From: Leguminivora glycinivorella
Lineage: Eukaryota > Arthropoda > Insecta > Lepidoptera > Tortricidae
Assembly: GCF_023078275.1 (NCBI RefSeq)
Contig: NC_062971.1
Coordinates: forward strand, 11,284,001 to 11,348,000
Reading direction: 5' to 3'
DNA: 64,000 nt
Below are positions 21,887-35,832 of the stretch, one piece after another; position 1 is the first letter of the stretch; each line of letters begins with the position of its first letter. The translations under genes were made by a program, and so were the position numbers. Under the pieces are notes generated by a model, which worked only from the letters and a program-made list of their open reading frames with translations, did not search any database and had not been told where the DNA came from.

Positions 21887-22498
21887 TTTTTAGGGTTTCG
21901 TAGTCAACTAGGAACCCTTATAGTTTCGCCATGTCTGTCTGTCTGTCCCTCCGTCCGTCCGTCCGTCCGCGGATAATCTCAGTGACCGTTAGAACTAGAG
22001 AGCTGAAATTTGGTACCAATATGTATATCAGTCACGCCGACAAAGTGCAAAAATAAAAAGTGAAAAAAATGTTTTATTAGGGTACCCCCCTACACGTACC
22101 TAAAGTAGGGAGTGATTTTTTTTTTCATTTCAACCCTAACGTATGATTTATTGTTGGATAGGTATTTAAAAATGAATTACTGAAATCGTTTTTTGATAAT
22201 ATTAATATTTTCGGGAATAATCGCTCCTAAAGAAAAAAAAAGTGTGTCCCCCCCCACTCTAACTTTTTAACCATATATTTAAAAAATATTTAAAAATCAC
22301 AAAAGTAGAACTTTTAAACTTTCTAGGAAAACTGTTTTGAACTTGATAGGTTCTGTAGTTTTTGAAAAATATGGAAAACTACGGAAGAGCCGAGCGGCTA
22401 TTTACCAACGCGGCTTTAAAAACCGGCCGAGAGCGTGTCGGGCCACGCTCAGTGTAGGCACTGAGCGTGACCCGACACGCTCTCGGCCGGTTTTTAAA
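21887..22498 (-). repeat. GGGTTCCGTAG repeat, copy 2, with rearranged end
   Basis: Reverse-complement match to 13401-13943 from 'tttttagggtttcgtagtcaac' through (TCCG)n to 'ggaaaactacgg' at 22387. There the expected 'aaccctacactgagcg' is replaced by about 30 bp of other sequence and a 40-bp-arm hairpin made of the family's own terminal sequence in both orientations. Confidence 0.8.
22415..22498. repeat. Hairpin: 40-bp arms, 4-nt loop
   Basis: 22415-22454 and 22459-22498 are inverted copies with one mismatch (gggCcac vs gggTcac), loop TAGG. Each arm is the terminal AAAACCGGCCGAGAGCGTGT segment of the surrounding repeat family. Confidence 0.9.
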
Positions 22499-22650
22499 TA
22501 TTATGTTGTTTTAATTGCATGGAGCACAGGAAGGTCCACATCTATGTATTGGTTTTTTGTAAGGAAATACAACTCTACGCTACGCCTACCTGCTTTAGTT
22601 GACTGTTGACACACTGAGACAGTGGATGCGCCAGAGTATAAAAGAGTGAT

Positions 22651-23412
22651 TACCATCTCTTGGCAAAGATCTTGTTGAGACGAATCAAACGAACCCAAAC
22701 ACGAAGTGGTTTCAAGACCTGGTCGTGGAATACTCTTGACTACCTTCCAGCTTCATCATCAGATCCTGGGTACCATCTCTTGTCAAAGATCTTGTTGAGA
22801 CGAATCAAACGAGCCCAAACACAGAAGAGTTTCAAGACCTGGTTGTTGAATACTCTTGACTACCTTCCGGCTTCACCATCAGATCCTGGGTACCATCTCT
22901 TGTCAAAGATCTTGTTGAGACGAACCAAACGAGCCCAAACACGGAGTGGTTTCAAGACCTGGTTGATGAATTCTCTTGACTACCTTCCAGCTTCATCATC
23001 AGATCCTGGGTACCATCTCTTGTCAAAGATCTTGTTGAGACGAACCAAACGAGCCCAAACACGAAATGGTTTCAAGACCTGGTTGATGAGAACTCATGAC
23101 TACCTTCCGGCTTCATCATCAGATCCTGGGTACCATCACTTCTTGTCAAAGATCTTGTTGAGGCAAATCAAACGAGCCCAAACACGAAATGGTTTCAAGA
23201 CCTGGTTGATGAGAACTCATGACTACCTTCCGGCTTCATCATCAGATCCTGGGTACCATCACCTCTTGTCAAAGATCTTGTTGAGGCGAATCAAACGAGC
23301 CCAAACACAAAATGGTTTCAAGACCGGGTTGATGAGAACTCATGACTACCATCTGACTTCATCATCAGATCCTGAGTACCATCTATTGTCAAAGATTTTG
23401 TTGAGACGAGTC
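22651..23412 (+). repeat. Minisatellite, 6.3 copies of a 120-123-bp unit with one open frame
   Basis: Units start at 22651, 22771, 22891, 23011, 23131, 23254 and 23377 (partial). The first four are 120 bp; the fifth and sixth are 123 bp because of a 3-bp insertion. One plus-strand frame is open from 22642 to 23427 and gives a 40-41-residue repeat with the core KILLRRIKRAQT, then FKTWLM and DYLPASSSDPGYH. All length changes are multiples of three. A TATAAAAG lies at 22637. There is no ATG at the start of the frame and no domain I recognise, so I do not call a gene. Confidence 0.85.
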
Positions 23413-24734
23413 AGTAACCTCAAATGATATTCAATAATAAATAATACTTACTAAAAATATTAGTCAAGTTAATTAGTTAGTTACCAAAGTCGTCAACCCA
23501 AGGATCAAAGTTTTCGGTCGCAGTATACATGCAACAGTACAGCCAAACACGCACACAAGTGCGGTTTTGGACACGGCGGGTGCCGCACACAATGACAAAA
23601 TAACTTCGCGATCGTCGAGCCGCGTGCGGAGCGGACTAACATACGTCCTGCCTCTACAAGCTCTGCCGCGGTACTGACATCGCAAGCGCGCGTAACCGGT
23701 AATAAGGAGGCATTTTTAAAAAATCGTCAAAAATATTAAATTGCAATTAATAGAATACTTTTGCATAAAATCTGTTTGAGTAAGCGTTGCAGATTATTTT
23801 TATATTAAAACTACTTCAAAAACACGTAAGTTTTCGAAGAAATTGACACTTATTCTGAGGTGATTTCTGAAAAAAATTGTATTCATCATATCCTCATTTA
23901 CTCTATTCTAAAGCCTTATAACAAAGAAGTAGTCTCAGATGATTGTAGTACAGGATATACATAATACAAATTTACCACTTGAAGCATTCAAAACTATCCA
24001 AATTTTACAAATTAGACGGACTAAGTCAGCACTTTTCGCGGGTTTTCCTAAACATGCACCAGAAAAAAAATCATAATTAATTAAGTGAGTTAGTTTTTAA
24101 AAATCCAGTCTCACAACATGTAAGTTAAGAAGATGTCCTAATCGAATCCTGAACTTAATAAGTCTTTTAGATGACGGAAAGTGTAGCATTTTGCCGACTA
24201 AAACTATCAATTTTACATTATTACGACGTTTTCGTTGAATGCCCTCTGAATCGCAATTTTTTTGTAACCATCTTTTGCGAAGTTTACGCATGAATCTAAT
24301 CATGGTTGAAACATTAAATGTAACTACATATTAATTCCGGATTCCAAACTACGTGTAGGTATGATGATAAAACACCTGCCAGCCTTCCCTGCGTCACTGA
24401 TATGTGATATAACATGAGTAACGATGTCTTAGCTCGTCCGTCAACTAAAAAAATAACCTTAACAGAATTTTTCGAGTCGTCAAATATGAAATGCAAGATG
24501 GCGTGTGACTCGTGTGAGCCGTGATCAAACGCGGCAGCACAGGAAGCCGGGGCACGTGTTCGGTGCCGGGCCGGCCCTCTTCCTCCGGCTAACGAGCCGA
24601 ACTAAATGCGGAACCATTGTTTCCTTCTACTCGTAATGGCTTCTCGTAGATACTGCTAACTAGTTGTTGTTGGTGTAAACAGTTTATTGCATATGGCATA
24701 AGATACAAATATACGACATCATGAAATAAAACTT
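23413..24734. other. No recognisable feature
   Basis: Contains two GC-richer patches (about 23560-23700 and 24490-24600) without frames or motifs I recognise. Confidence 0.4.
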
Positions 24735-24947
24735 CGTGTTGGTGTGGTGAAAAATTTTGTGTTTCACTCGGTGGCAAAGTTTGTTTAACCTTCGTGCCTT
24801 GATACCCTCGCAACGCTCAAGATTCCACTTTTTGAACCACTCGCTACGCTCGCGGTTCAATTTTGGAATCTTTCGCTTGCTCGGGTATCAATATTGACAC
24901 GTGCGGTTAAACAACTACTTTGCCCCCTTGTAAAACAAATAACTATT
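24735..24947 (+). repeat. 'GGTGGCAAAGT' repeat family, copy 2
   Basis: Near-identical to 8481-8682, with an extra palindromic segment, 'aaccactcgctacgctcgcggtt'. Confidence 0.8.
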
Positions 24948-27900
24948 TAGATAAAATCGCAAAAAATTTTTTTTCGTCATTTTCATACATAATTAATGAA
25001 TTTATTAGTGTGCGACACCCTTAAGGATAACATTCAAGTTAGTGTCAAGTGATTGACGGCACATGTCAAAACAAATAACATTAGGAATTGGTAAAGGCTG
25101 TCACACACGTGTTCAGTAATTATCTTTATTTTTTAATAACTCGATAACCACAAGAGTTAAGACGCTAGTTTCTTAGAGAAATTAATTGTATTTGATGTAA
25201 AGAATCTTCCCTTAAAAATAACGGAATTCAATAAAAACAGGGTGTATAGAATTTAAGAGTACTGTACAATCCGACGTTTCGAACGAACAGTTTTCGTGGT
25301 GGTTCAGTCACCCGTTGACCGCCCGACCCGCTAACCGAAGCCAAAATTAAATACATATATGACATTTCACTATAGTGTCAGTAGTCAGTACCATTGGGAT
25401 AGTATTGTTCAGAATTTGAACATCGTACCTACTCGTACTATCACGTATTGGTACCTTAATCATGCACATTCAACTTGCATGTCATGTTACCTATATTTAT
25501 CATTCATAATTTCTTTCATTGTAATCATTATCGTGCGTACTGCCTGCTACGAACTTTTATAGAGTCTAATATGCGGTCAGCATTTTACGATTACTTGATT
25601 ACCTAATAACATGGCAATTAAGTAATGTACAATATTAATACTAAAAATTCGCTCAGCATCCTTATCCTATATGATCAAATCGACATAATCATTATGGCCT
25701 TTTTGCTTTGTGTGTAGATTCGGAAACGGACCTACGAAGTGGGAGGTTCATCATGGTTTTACTGTACATTACTGTAAGGGCACTTTATTGAATGATCCGA
25801 CAGTTCTGTACCTTATATACCTTCCCACACAATGCCCGATATGCCCTCAGTATTCACGGACACGCTTGCTGTAAACCAGATTATAGGATCAGTGCAATTG
25901 GCCGCCGCCGCCCCGTTTTATGCGAATAATAATGTTACTTGTATGACAGCTCGACAGCCGTGGACAAATCGGTAGCCGGCGCAGAAACGCGATTACTTTC
26001 AATATGTGCTACTAGAGAAATTGCACACTGCAACTGATTCCACTAATGTAATACAGGACATAACCGTGGCATTGCATAAAATTATGTCGACTTTATTTAT
26101 TTTGCTGCAACTGTACTCAGTTCCTACTCGGTACTTGCCCTTATTGTTTATATTAAACGTTTTATCTTTGTGGTTAACCCTAATATTAGAAATTGATAGA
26201 TTATTTTTATCGCAGCCTTATCAGCGATATATCGATTTCTCCCACTTAACATTTTCCCTGAACTATTTTTTAATGTAATCTTTCATCCACGTTATATTCG
26301 TGGTTGGATTTAAAAAAGAAAATACCATCTATTGTTTTTCATTACTTTTAGTTCCTAAAATACAGACATGTTTCGAACACGATTGCAAAATGGAACAATC
26401 GTTGCGTTGAAGTTAAATTACTCTAAACTTCAAAACCAATAGAAAGTTCATGGAGAATTCTTAGAGAAGATTCTTGGGGGATTCTTATTTTTGACTTATC
26501 TCCATCTTTGTAAATAGGGCGATCGAGAGATTTCCGTAAAAGTAAACATTTCGGGCGATGCCAATGAATGGACTAACCATGTCCATTGAAAAGAAAATTT
26601 TCAAACAAAAAAAAACATGTGGACTCTCGATCAACTTGAAGTGAGAGTTCTTGTTTGTCTTACTTTTAAGGGCCAGACCGGGGTCCATTTTGGGATGTAA
26701 ATGTTTGGGGCTCTTACACACATGTCAGATCCACCCGTTCCTGTCATTGAGTAATTATTACTTCGTATAGAGGAGCTATAGCAAACAACGAACGTGTCAC
26801 AGCCTGTAAGCTGAAGGCGGGGCGAGGGGGCGGGGTGTGAACCAATGGCCTGCTTCCGTAACGTCGCAAGCGCTACGATTTTACTCGGCGCTTACGACCT
26901 TTCGGTCGCGATGATGAGCCCTGCATAGAGTGCATAGATTAGAAGTCGTAGTATAGAAGTGACATGGGTTTACATGGGCATTTTTTAATTTATGACTTTC
27001 AATTAGCGTGAGTTGTTAACAAAAAACATAAATCGCTGTTAGTTTTGTAATAATAATCAAGCTTGAAATCTGTATTTAAAACTAAACTTTTTCACGTTCT
27101 GAATTTAGATTATAGCTTAGTATAATTCACGATGTTTTTATTGAAATTCCATGCTTAATTATCGTTGCAAAACCGACAGCGATTTAACTTTTTTTAACAA
27201 CTCTGTGAGTTCCAATTTTTTCAAATGCCCACATTTTTTAAAGCTGTATACGGACTGAGCGTACATGTGTACACGTAGCCGCAACTGGATATTAGTTATT
27301 TATGTGACATTTGCATAATGGTAGGCATTAAAAGATGAGTGTTGTTTTTGTTGTGTTAATAAGATAACATGAGTGTTTTAATGCCTAATTATCCACATAT
27401 AACTTTATCTACATCCATGTATGTATGGGCGCGGGTTTATCGTCCCATAGAAAATTTGAATTTCGCGCGTTTTTATACTCTCATAATTTGCTTGACCGTC
27501 TACCTACCCAATTTCATTCAGGCAGGTTAGGTACTGCACTTACATTTACATACTCACATGAAATTCGACACGCGTACTTATTAAGAATCTGTTATAGACC
27601 GACATGTCGGAAAACTGTGCAATTCTGACAATAATAATTAAATAACCTTTTTTGCGTCGATAAATATATATAATTTAATGTAAGATAGGAAACTTGAACT
27701 AACTTGCGATATTGTCACGTCTGCTTTTGTTGCATTTTTTACTCTTTGGTTTCAACGAAACATGGCCGCCGCAACATGGCGCTTCGGCATGAGTTTATAT
27801 TGATACATTTTTTTAAAAGTAAGCGTGTTTAAACAAAAATGCAGTAAACCTACGTATGAAAAGTCACTCCTTAGCTTTTGTTAGATTTTCCTGAGCTCTA

Positions 27901-28115
27901 AGTGTTGTTACACAAAATCAAGTTGAGGTGCCCTCTCTAGTTAACATAATTACTCAAAGGTTCCTGTAGCCAGCTGATCAATTAAATCGTATTGCTTGCT
28001 TATTAGAATATTTTAAAACGTAAAAGATTTTCACCGTAAATTGTAAAAATATTTTCTACTCGGCGAATAGTGAACATATTTACGACGTTGCGATGAAGAA
28101 AAGTAGGGCAGGTTG
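24948..28115. other. Long stretch without recognised genes
   Basis: Mostly AT-rich. The one notable spot is 26812-26895, with a G-rich tract (ggggcgagggggcgggg), ACCAATGG at 26841 and a CG-rich follow-on; it resembles a GC-box/CCAAT promoter arrangement. An open frame at 26006-26278 has a leucine-rich sequence but no domain. Confidence 0.35.
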
Positions 28116-29649
28116 ATATGTGACAATCCATCACAGAAAGGCCCTTATGGCAGGTATTGAGTTAGGCACAGATCCTAAATCTGCATTAAATAAGCTATCT
28201 AATACAAAAAAAATCATGGCCCTAGGCCACGTACTTTTTTTTAAAAAAATCATCAAGCATACACATGCTAAGTATTGCACTTTTGAGAAAACGTGAAAAG
28301 AAGTTTGAAAGTCACTTTAAGGGTGTTCCCATTGGAAGTTACATAGATGACGATTGATTGTGTATCTCAAGGTATATTTCTTTGAGAATCAGTTGTGATT
28401 GTGTTTCATCGACTTCCAGATCATGAAAAATCGAGCTTTGATTAGGGCAAGTCGCTTATAAGAAAAAAATTAGGAAAACATATTTTTTTGGCTTTTCTTC
28501 TAATATGTTGCTATCTGAACTATAGTACATAGTTATATATGTTTCAACTTACATTTAAGGATAGAAATAAAATCCCATGGTTCATTAAATATGTATATTT
28601 TAATCAGAATATCACAATTAGAATATTTAACATCCGCTCCTATAATAATAATAATTTTCGTATAGAGACTTCTAAATTATATTTAATCAGTCTACACATT
28701 TATAACTAAAGTGTCAGAATTATTCTGCATGTCTTATTTTTTTATTTATAAATTTTTAAAGTTACATAAAAATCACAAATTATTGACTCCCATACATTTG
28801 GGAAAAGGGCCCTTATGACCATCACAGATAAAAATTACTCATTGCTAATGTATTTTATTATTTTAGTTACTTATCTTGTATTATAACAGAATACCAAAGA
28901 AAAAATGTTATATGAAGTAAACTTAAAATCTTGATCATTAATCAGTAATTCTCATAAAACGTTTATTATAATTATTAATTCACACAGTACCTACCAGATC
29001 GATTTGTAATTCTTAATATTTGTTTTTTAATTATTTAAGACACTTAGTATATCGGAAGAAAACACATCTTACCACCGATAATGTCACCAATAAGGGACCA
29101 TTCATAAACTACGTACCGTCAACTGCTGCAACATTGCCACGTGGCATCAACTGTGCCTATAATTGCATTTATAAATAAATTAATTATTATAAAATTAATT
29201 ATAAAAAATGATTATAAATAAATGCATTTATAGATTGCACTTAGTAGCTACTCACGAGTAAGATTTTTATTTTAAAGTGACGACTAGGTACCTAAATCGG
29301 GTAATTTTTAAATTAGGTATCAAAGTACTTCATTGAATCGTACCTATATAACATAAACTAACTTATAAACAAAAGTTAAGTAATTACAACATTTTTTAAC
29401 AACAGTTTTCATATTTTCGAACGCGCTCTGGCATAAGGGCCCTTTTCTACTAAACTTTGAGCTGAATTTTAATATAGAAATACTTAACGTACACTACTGA
29501 AACCAAGCTACAATTGCACGTCTATTCGTATATTTTACTATTTTGCATAAATTCAAAAATCGATAATTTCGAACGATTTTACAAAAACGTCGATATCTCC
29601 GTAACTAGAAACCGCCATAAGGGCCCTTTTCTTATGGATTGTCACATAT
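28116..29649. mobile_element. 1.5-kb inverted-repeat element with AAGGGCCCTT motifs
   Basis: The left end ATATGTGACAATCCAT and right end ATGGATTGTCACATAT are perfect inverse copies; similarity continues through the 'aaaagggcccttatggc' block. The palindrome AAGGGCCCTT recurs at about 28804, 29434 and 29618, and in a shorter form (AAGGCCCTT) at 28139. The interior is AT-rich and non-coding. No target-site duplication was established, so the superfamily is unknown. Confidence 0.7.
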
Positions 29650-32600
29650 TGTTTCGTACTATAAGAGGTTGTTGACCGGCTGCACCCCGACAAGGGTTCG
29701 CGGGTAGTTCGTTCGGGTGTTAATTGTTCTCAACTGTATTATGGAGTGTGGATTGACGAACAAATACACGAGGGGGAGCTATGAGATTGTTTTTTCCTAG
29801 TTTGTGTTGGGAATAGTTGCCAGATAACACCGAATAACGGTCACGTACCTATTTACAGTAGTTTGTTTATATACTTATCTTATGTTGTTTCTTTCGAGTG
29901 CATTTCAGCTTTATGGCCCATAAGTAAAGCAGCAGGACATATAAAATACAGCCACTTCATAATCATGACTGCGGAGATTCTTAATTGTTTTCGTGACCGT
30001 TACCTGGCCTTGTGTTGATATTAGATACGCAATGAACATTTAACAATATGCCCGTAGAAGATTAAGGTTACAATTATTGTTTAGGACTTCTTCTAGTCTA
30101 AATAAAAAGTACGAATTGAAACATTGTGCTGGAGACGACCATTAGTGACAAGAACAATGAAATAAAAACTGGCGACGACATTGATGCATCGCCTCATTGC
30201 AGCTCAACAATGAGAGCAGATGTCGACTCGTGGAACTCTGCAATATGTTGACAGAGTTGAGGAGGACACGCAACGTGGGAAATGCATTTTTATTGTGATA
30301 TTAGAGGTGCCTTCGCAGCTTAAATATTACGTATAATCAAAGAGGATCGAGTATTATAGAGAGTTACTGTCAAAGTAAAATGTGTACCTAATCACAGTGC
30401 AAAGACAGCCATCTCTCGACACAAGCTTAAAACGATTCACACACAAGATCCGAACACAAGTTTTGACAATTTGGCCCATATTGTTAGCTTGATATGAGTT
30501 GAAATGTCAAATATTAATATTAGAGCCATCTAGCCGAGCGTTCCCCAAAGGTGTAACGCCATCTAAACCACCGTACCTTTTTCTCTATGGGTTTGAGGTA
30601 CGTTTTTTTCTTAGACTTTATCCGTCTATACGGAGTTACATAATATATGTCTTTGGTATAATTAATAGACATACGAGTATATCTCAATCAAATCACAACT
30701 TTAACTTAATCATTAGATCATTACATTACTGACAGGAAGGAATGATAAAACTTAATATAACAGGAAAATTGCATTCATTGCGGTAACTAACCATTGGGAA
30801 CAAAATTATGCCTACGACATTATACGGGACCTTAATACATTTATAATTGCGCATCTCCGGTAAGTTAATCCAGGATTCAGGATGTTAATGTTACCCGTTC
30901 AAGTTTTATATTCCAGTAAATCTTTTAAGTTATGTAGCTATTAATTTAATATATAGTAGTATAAAGACTGTATCGTTAAGTATAAGGACAAAACAAACCT
31001 CGTCTAAATGTTGACATGTGCATAATTTTGTATTATTATGTTCCGAGAGTATGATCTTAAGGTATTGGTAAGTACTATTTGATATAAGAAGGTCTGATAT
31101 TTTTTTTATTTTAGGGACCTTATGGTACTTTCATTAAGGTCTAGCAAATAAATTTCGGACAACCCCTATCTGGCTTAATTTGAGAATATTTCAATGACTC
31201 TTTGTACGATTTCAACAAACAAAGGTTAATATGCTGCCAAAATATATTCTTTAAGAGTCCTCTTCATGGTTTTTCCAATTGGGTACTTGTAGAATAAATG
31301 CGGCGAATTTATATAATTAAAAAAAAAACGCAATTTTGAGCAACGTTCCGGATTGCCGTAAATTTTTGATGCTAGCAGGATGAGAGAAACAGATAAAAAA
31401 ATTAGCCATAGGCCAAAGTCTAATTGACATTCATGGTGTTTGAACAGTGCTTAAACCAGATCGATATAAACAATGTATGATAGTCAAAATCGACATCAAA
31501 GTCGGAGTTAGAGTAAGCACCATGCCACATTCTCTAAATGGCCGCCATACACAGATCCTGAACTATATTTTTTAAATAACAGTGGCTAGACTATGTCCAG
31601 ATATTCTGCTTTGTGGATCATGTGTCGTTGAGGTTCGCACCATACAATTTTTTTTCGCAATCGTATCGTCTTTTACGCACTTTGTGAATTTTCTAGTAGC
31701 ATTTGTCCGGAATCGTAATTGGTACTCGGGAGGATTAAGTCAATACTGTCTAAACCATATGCTTTACGTCGAGTTTCTAGGACAAAATATGTACCTTATT
31801 ATGAGCCTTATTAAGCCCATGGCTTGTTATAAGAAAAAAATATAATAGCAAATAAATACGGCTACTCAAAGTTGTCTTCATACTTAACGATACAGTCCTT
31901 AGTATAGCGATCGGGCCATAGACCGTATATACCCGAGATATTTGTGGAGTATGGAGTCCACAGATCACTTCAACTACTAGACGGAGCTTTCAAGCCAACT
32001 CAAAGTCACCGTCACCACAGGTTTGTTGTCCCTTAGTAATGCATAGAAACGCAACCGCTTGCTTGCCCTTTTACAACCACCACGTCCACCACTCATGTAA
32101 TTTCGATATATTTATAAAAAAATATTTTAGGGTAGGCACTTGGGATGTTATGTTATTCTTTGTATTAGTGTAAGATGCTACTCAAATCGTGGTACGTATA
32201 TCTGGTGACCGTGCTCTAAATGGTTCGTAATGTGGTGTCTGATTGTGGTGGGGTCCCATTGGCGGGTGTATCCCGTTCGTACGACACGCACGCTACGGGG
32301 CGCCACGTGCCGCGCGCAGGTGGCGTGTGCCACAAACTGTGAGCGCAGCGAGATACCTGCCATAAAATATTTGGTGCATGTCAAACATAAGTATTTCCTT
32401 AAATTAGGATGTTTTTATTATTAGGTATATGTTCAAAAATAAACAAAATAATACGGTGCTCTTTAAAATTCATGCAGTCGTTTTTGTGTTTTATTATTAT
32501 TACCTATCCTTTGCTATCAAAGTAAAATGGTTTTGTCATAGTGATGTGTATTAGTATATAACGGAAAATATCATAATTTATTTCATGAGGTCGTAGTACT

Positions 32601-35600
32601 AGCAAATCTACCAAACATGAATATACTTAGTATCTACTGTGTACTAAAGCTAATTGCCAATTAATAAGCTAATGTAATTTTGACTATTATGCTACATTTT
32701 TATTTAAACCATAACGGAACATGCAAAGTAGATGTACAAAAAATAGCTTGCCACAAATAGGATATTTAGATAATGATGGCAACCCATTGTTTTATTTTTA
32801 AACAATGCACTCTAAAACGCCAAGTCATGCTGGTTTGGGGCATGCAAGAACAGAAATAAAACTGTAAATATTCCTCTGATACTAATAATATGTTATGGAA
32901 TTTCTTTGGGACAGAGATGAGCGATCTTATCTTCGGGAACATGACGCCCATATGATTTCCCCGTAGGTGTCGGAACAGGACCTTTCTTTTTGACCTTTTT
33001 GTCAAATAGTTGAGCCTAAGTGATAAGTTGTGTTGAGGACGTATAATAAGGCAGTAGTTTTGGGTTACATAATGGCCGTGGGAGGACGGAGTGTGGTAAA
33101 TAATACCGGTCATTATTTTGATGTCAATAATATTTTATATGAACTTTGTAGGACAAATAATTACACTGTACAAGTGTACAGCTGCAAAAGTGCACGGCAA
33201 ATTTTATGAGATGAATCAATGAATTAATTCATAATTTTCATAATTTCTTCATACAATTTTGCAGCTCACGGTAGGTACCTATTAATTAAGTAATATAGCT
33301 ACCCTTTAGTCACTTGCACCAAGAACACTATCACATAGAAATGTTATTATGGGCAAATTATCACCGTCGTCCGTAATAGTCTATGAATTTCAGCACATTG
33401 TCAGGCCATTGTCAGCTTTGTTACATACAAGGAAGAATAGAATTTCAATTGCGACAGTCTATGCAAACACGGGAGATGTTATCAAATGTATAACTCATTG
33501 GAATTGCTTTATAATTGCTGTAGAGGAAATTATCAATGGGTATAATGGATGTAAATCGGAGCAGGCCTATAAATAATGTTGGAAATAAATATGTGGTTTT
33601 CTATCCTAGTAGGCCCCCTTATGCTTCAATTGCAATCTATATACCAAAGAAAATGTTATCACATCATACCTACGGCTTCCATAGCATTTTAATTTCATCT
33701 CCGGCTCCGACTGTAAATTTGTGATCAATATTTTTCATTTCTTGGTCGAAGGGGATCGTAAAACTGCCATTCCGATGCCTAGACCAGACTCAAGCATTGT
33801 TTAATTTCCTAATTAGCCGATGAAAGCCTAACATCAACATCTACATTAGCATTCGCGTGTCACTTCCCAATAAAGAAAAAAAGCTCCGTCTGGTCATTCA
33901 CCCTGACCTTTTTAACCTTGCCACTTGAACTGTGAAGGAACAGTTTCAATAAACCATTTTAATGGGCCAATAGACATTTGACGCTCTTATTACTCAGCAC
34001 ATAAAAGTGATTTCGGTTTGTGTCGTTAAGGATTAAAAAAGTCCATAAATCTAAACATTCAGACGCGTTTGAAGCAATTAGAAAGTCGTGGTCTTTGTTC
34101 TAAGGGTAAGTGCGAGTAAGAGTATTAAGACTATTAAGAATAAGTAACAAGGCGCTATTCATCATAAGCATTGTGAACAGAGTCCTGTACAAAAGAGGTG
34201 ATGGTGTCTATTCCTGTGAGTTCGATGCTATTATATTCCATGTCTTATGAGGATGGATTTAGTAATATGAAGAGTATTTCATTTTACCACAGCTACGCTG
34301 TAGTTTTAAATTTTATACTAGCTCTCGTGCATATTTCGATGTGTCTAAGAACAAAAACAGTTCTTGTAACATAACTAAGTTCACCTTTCCAGTTCATTCG
34401 TTTTATTCGTTTTCAATTATCGTTGGGTGACTTTGATGTTTTATCCTCTAAAGGGTCGTCTATAACTGCAATTTTCCACCTGCTTCCGCAGATGACCAGT
34501 TTTTCAAGTCCACTATCCACCATTACTATTTTTAGACAAAGTATGTCCATTCAATATTGGCTGAAGTAGAAACTACAGTTATTTTATAAACGGTATTTTA
34601 GCTAGGTGTGCTTTAGATCACTATAGCCGTGACTCGACAGTGTATCTATTAGGTATTTGTTGTAACATTTGCAAGGCATTCACGGAACAAACGTATGAAA
34701 TTACTTCTGACTATTCGCAGTCATATTCATACTCTTGTAAGTTTAAGGTCATCCAACGGTTTTAGAACGAATATCTTGCAAGTTGTTTTATGCAAAGTTA
34801 ATGTTTCGTCAATACTTATCTAAAACTTTCCATTACTTAGCACAGAATCTTTTTATCCTTACAACTTTGTTACTTGTAAATATTTCCATCGAGTGCGAAT
34901 TAACAAAGTTTAGCATTCGTCCTCTTCGCTGCTAGTGACATCTTCTCAAAGCACTTCTGAAGTGGTCAGCGAAATTTTAGTTGATTTCTAAGAACGCAAA
35001 TAATGTGAATACCTACGTACATTATTTACATTCTGAGTTATTAGATAGTTAACCACTGGTGAATAGTACAAATTAACTTTCTATTATATTACATGAACAT
35101 AATTTGTGAAACTTATTTATAGGTAATAAAAGCTTGTTGAAATGAAGTCTAGAGTCGTTATACACCACGATTTGATTATTTTGTTAAATTGCATTAAATA
35201 TTTCTCTTCACAGACCATATTAACGACTGCTTTTACGTTGAATGGACGTATTTACTTATTGCAGTTATTGGCAATCGGTATACCGCGTAAACAAACCTGA
35301 AATATTTATATTTAATTCAGCGAGTCGGTCAGAGAATCCGAGTCTCAGCTAAAGATTAAAGCTATGTAATAAACTGCAAACAGAATAATAAAACTCTCTA
35401 TAAAATAAGTCTTAGGTAAATTACATATTTAATGACATTGAGATTCATATTATCTTTTTCATCTGTGACAATTTGATATGTTTTCTCTGAAGAAGAACGA
35501 CGTATTATTAAGCAATAATATAATTTATTGAAATTAATTTCCATAGAGTACCTAGTCCGTTCATATTCTTTGATGAATACTTTTGCATGTTAAATTGTAT

Positions 35601-35637
35601 CTTGTTATTTAATGCATGTTAATTATAAGATGTAATG
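29650..35637. other. Long stretch without recognised genes
   Basis: AT-rich. At 30520-30605, 'gagccatctagccgagcgttcc...gccatctaaaccaccgtacc' resembles a dispersed lepidopteran sequence (weak). A GC-rich island at 32235-32350 includes CCACGTGC. A 115-codon minus-strand frame (32766-33113) has no domain I recognise. Confidence 0.35.
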
Positions 35638-35832
35638 TTTTGAAAAGAAGTGGCCCGCCGAGTTTCTTGCCGGTCCCACAGTGGATACCCCCCTCCTAAC
35701 TGAGGGGGGACTGAAATCTTCTCGAGGCTGAGGCGTAGGGTTAGAGCCGGCGTAGCTTTATTTGACGTTCATATGCGCATTGTAATATGCCTACTTGAAA
35801 AATAAATATTTCATTTTCATTTTCATTTTTAA
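35638..35832 (+). mobile_element. LINE 3' UTR with (CATTTT)n tail
   Basis: 'gcccgccgagtttcttgccggt', a C-rich/G-rich hairpin, 'ggcgtagctttatttgacg' and 'gcctacttgaaaaataaatatttcattttcattttc' are landmarks of a lepidopteran Jockey/CR1-type 3' UTR (from memory). Only the end is present. Confidence 0.65.

Noticed and set aside
22637..22644. TATAAAAG as promoter for the minisatellite frame
   Set aside because: No initiator at the right spacing and no ATG opening the frame; an isolated motif in AT-rich DNA.
22651..23412. CRISPR-like array
   Set aside because: Whole 120-bp units repeat without unique spacers, and the genome is eukaryotic.
26812..26895. GC-box/CCAAT promoter
   Set aside because: Motifs are suggestive but there is no TATA/initiator pair or coding start nearby; noted only in the region entry.
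32766..33113. 115-codon minus-strand open frame
   Set aside because: No recognisable domain, no repeat copy and atypical composition for a conserved protein; likely chance.
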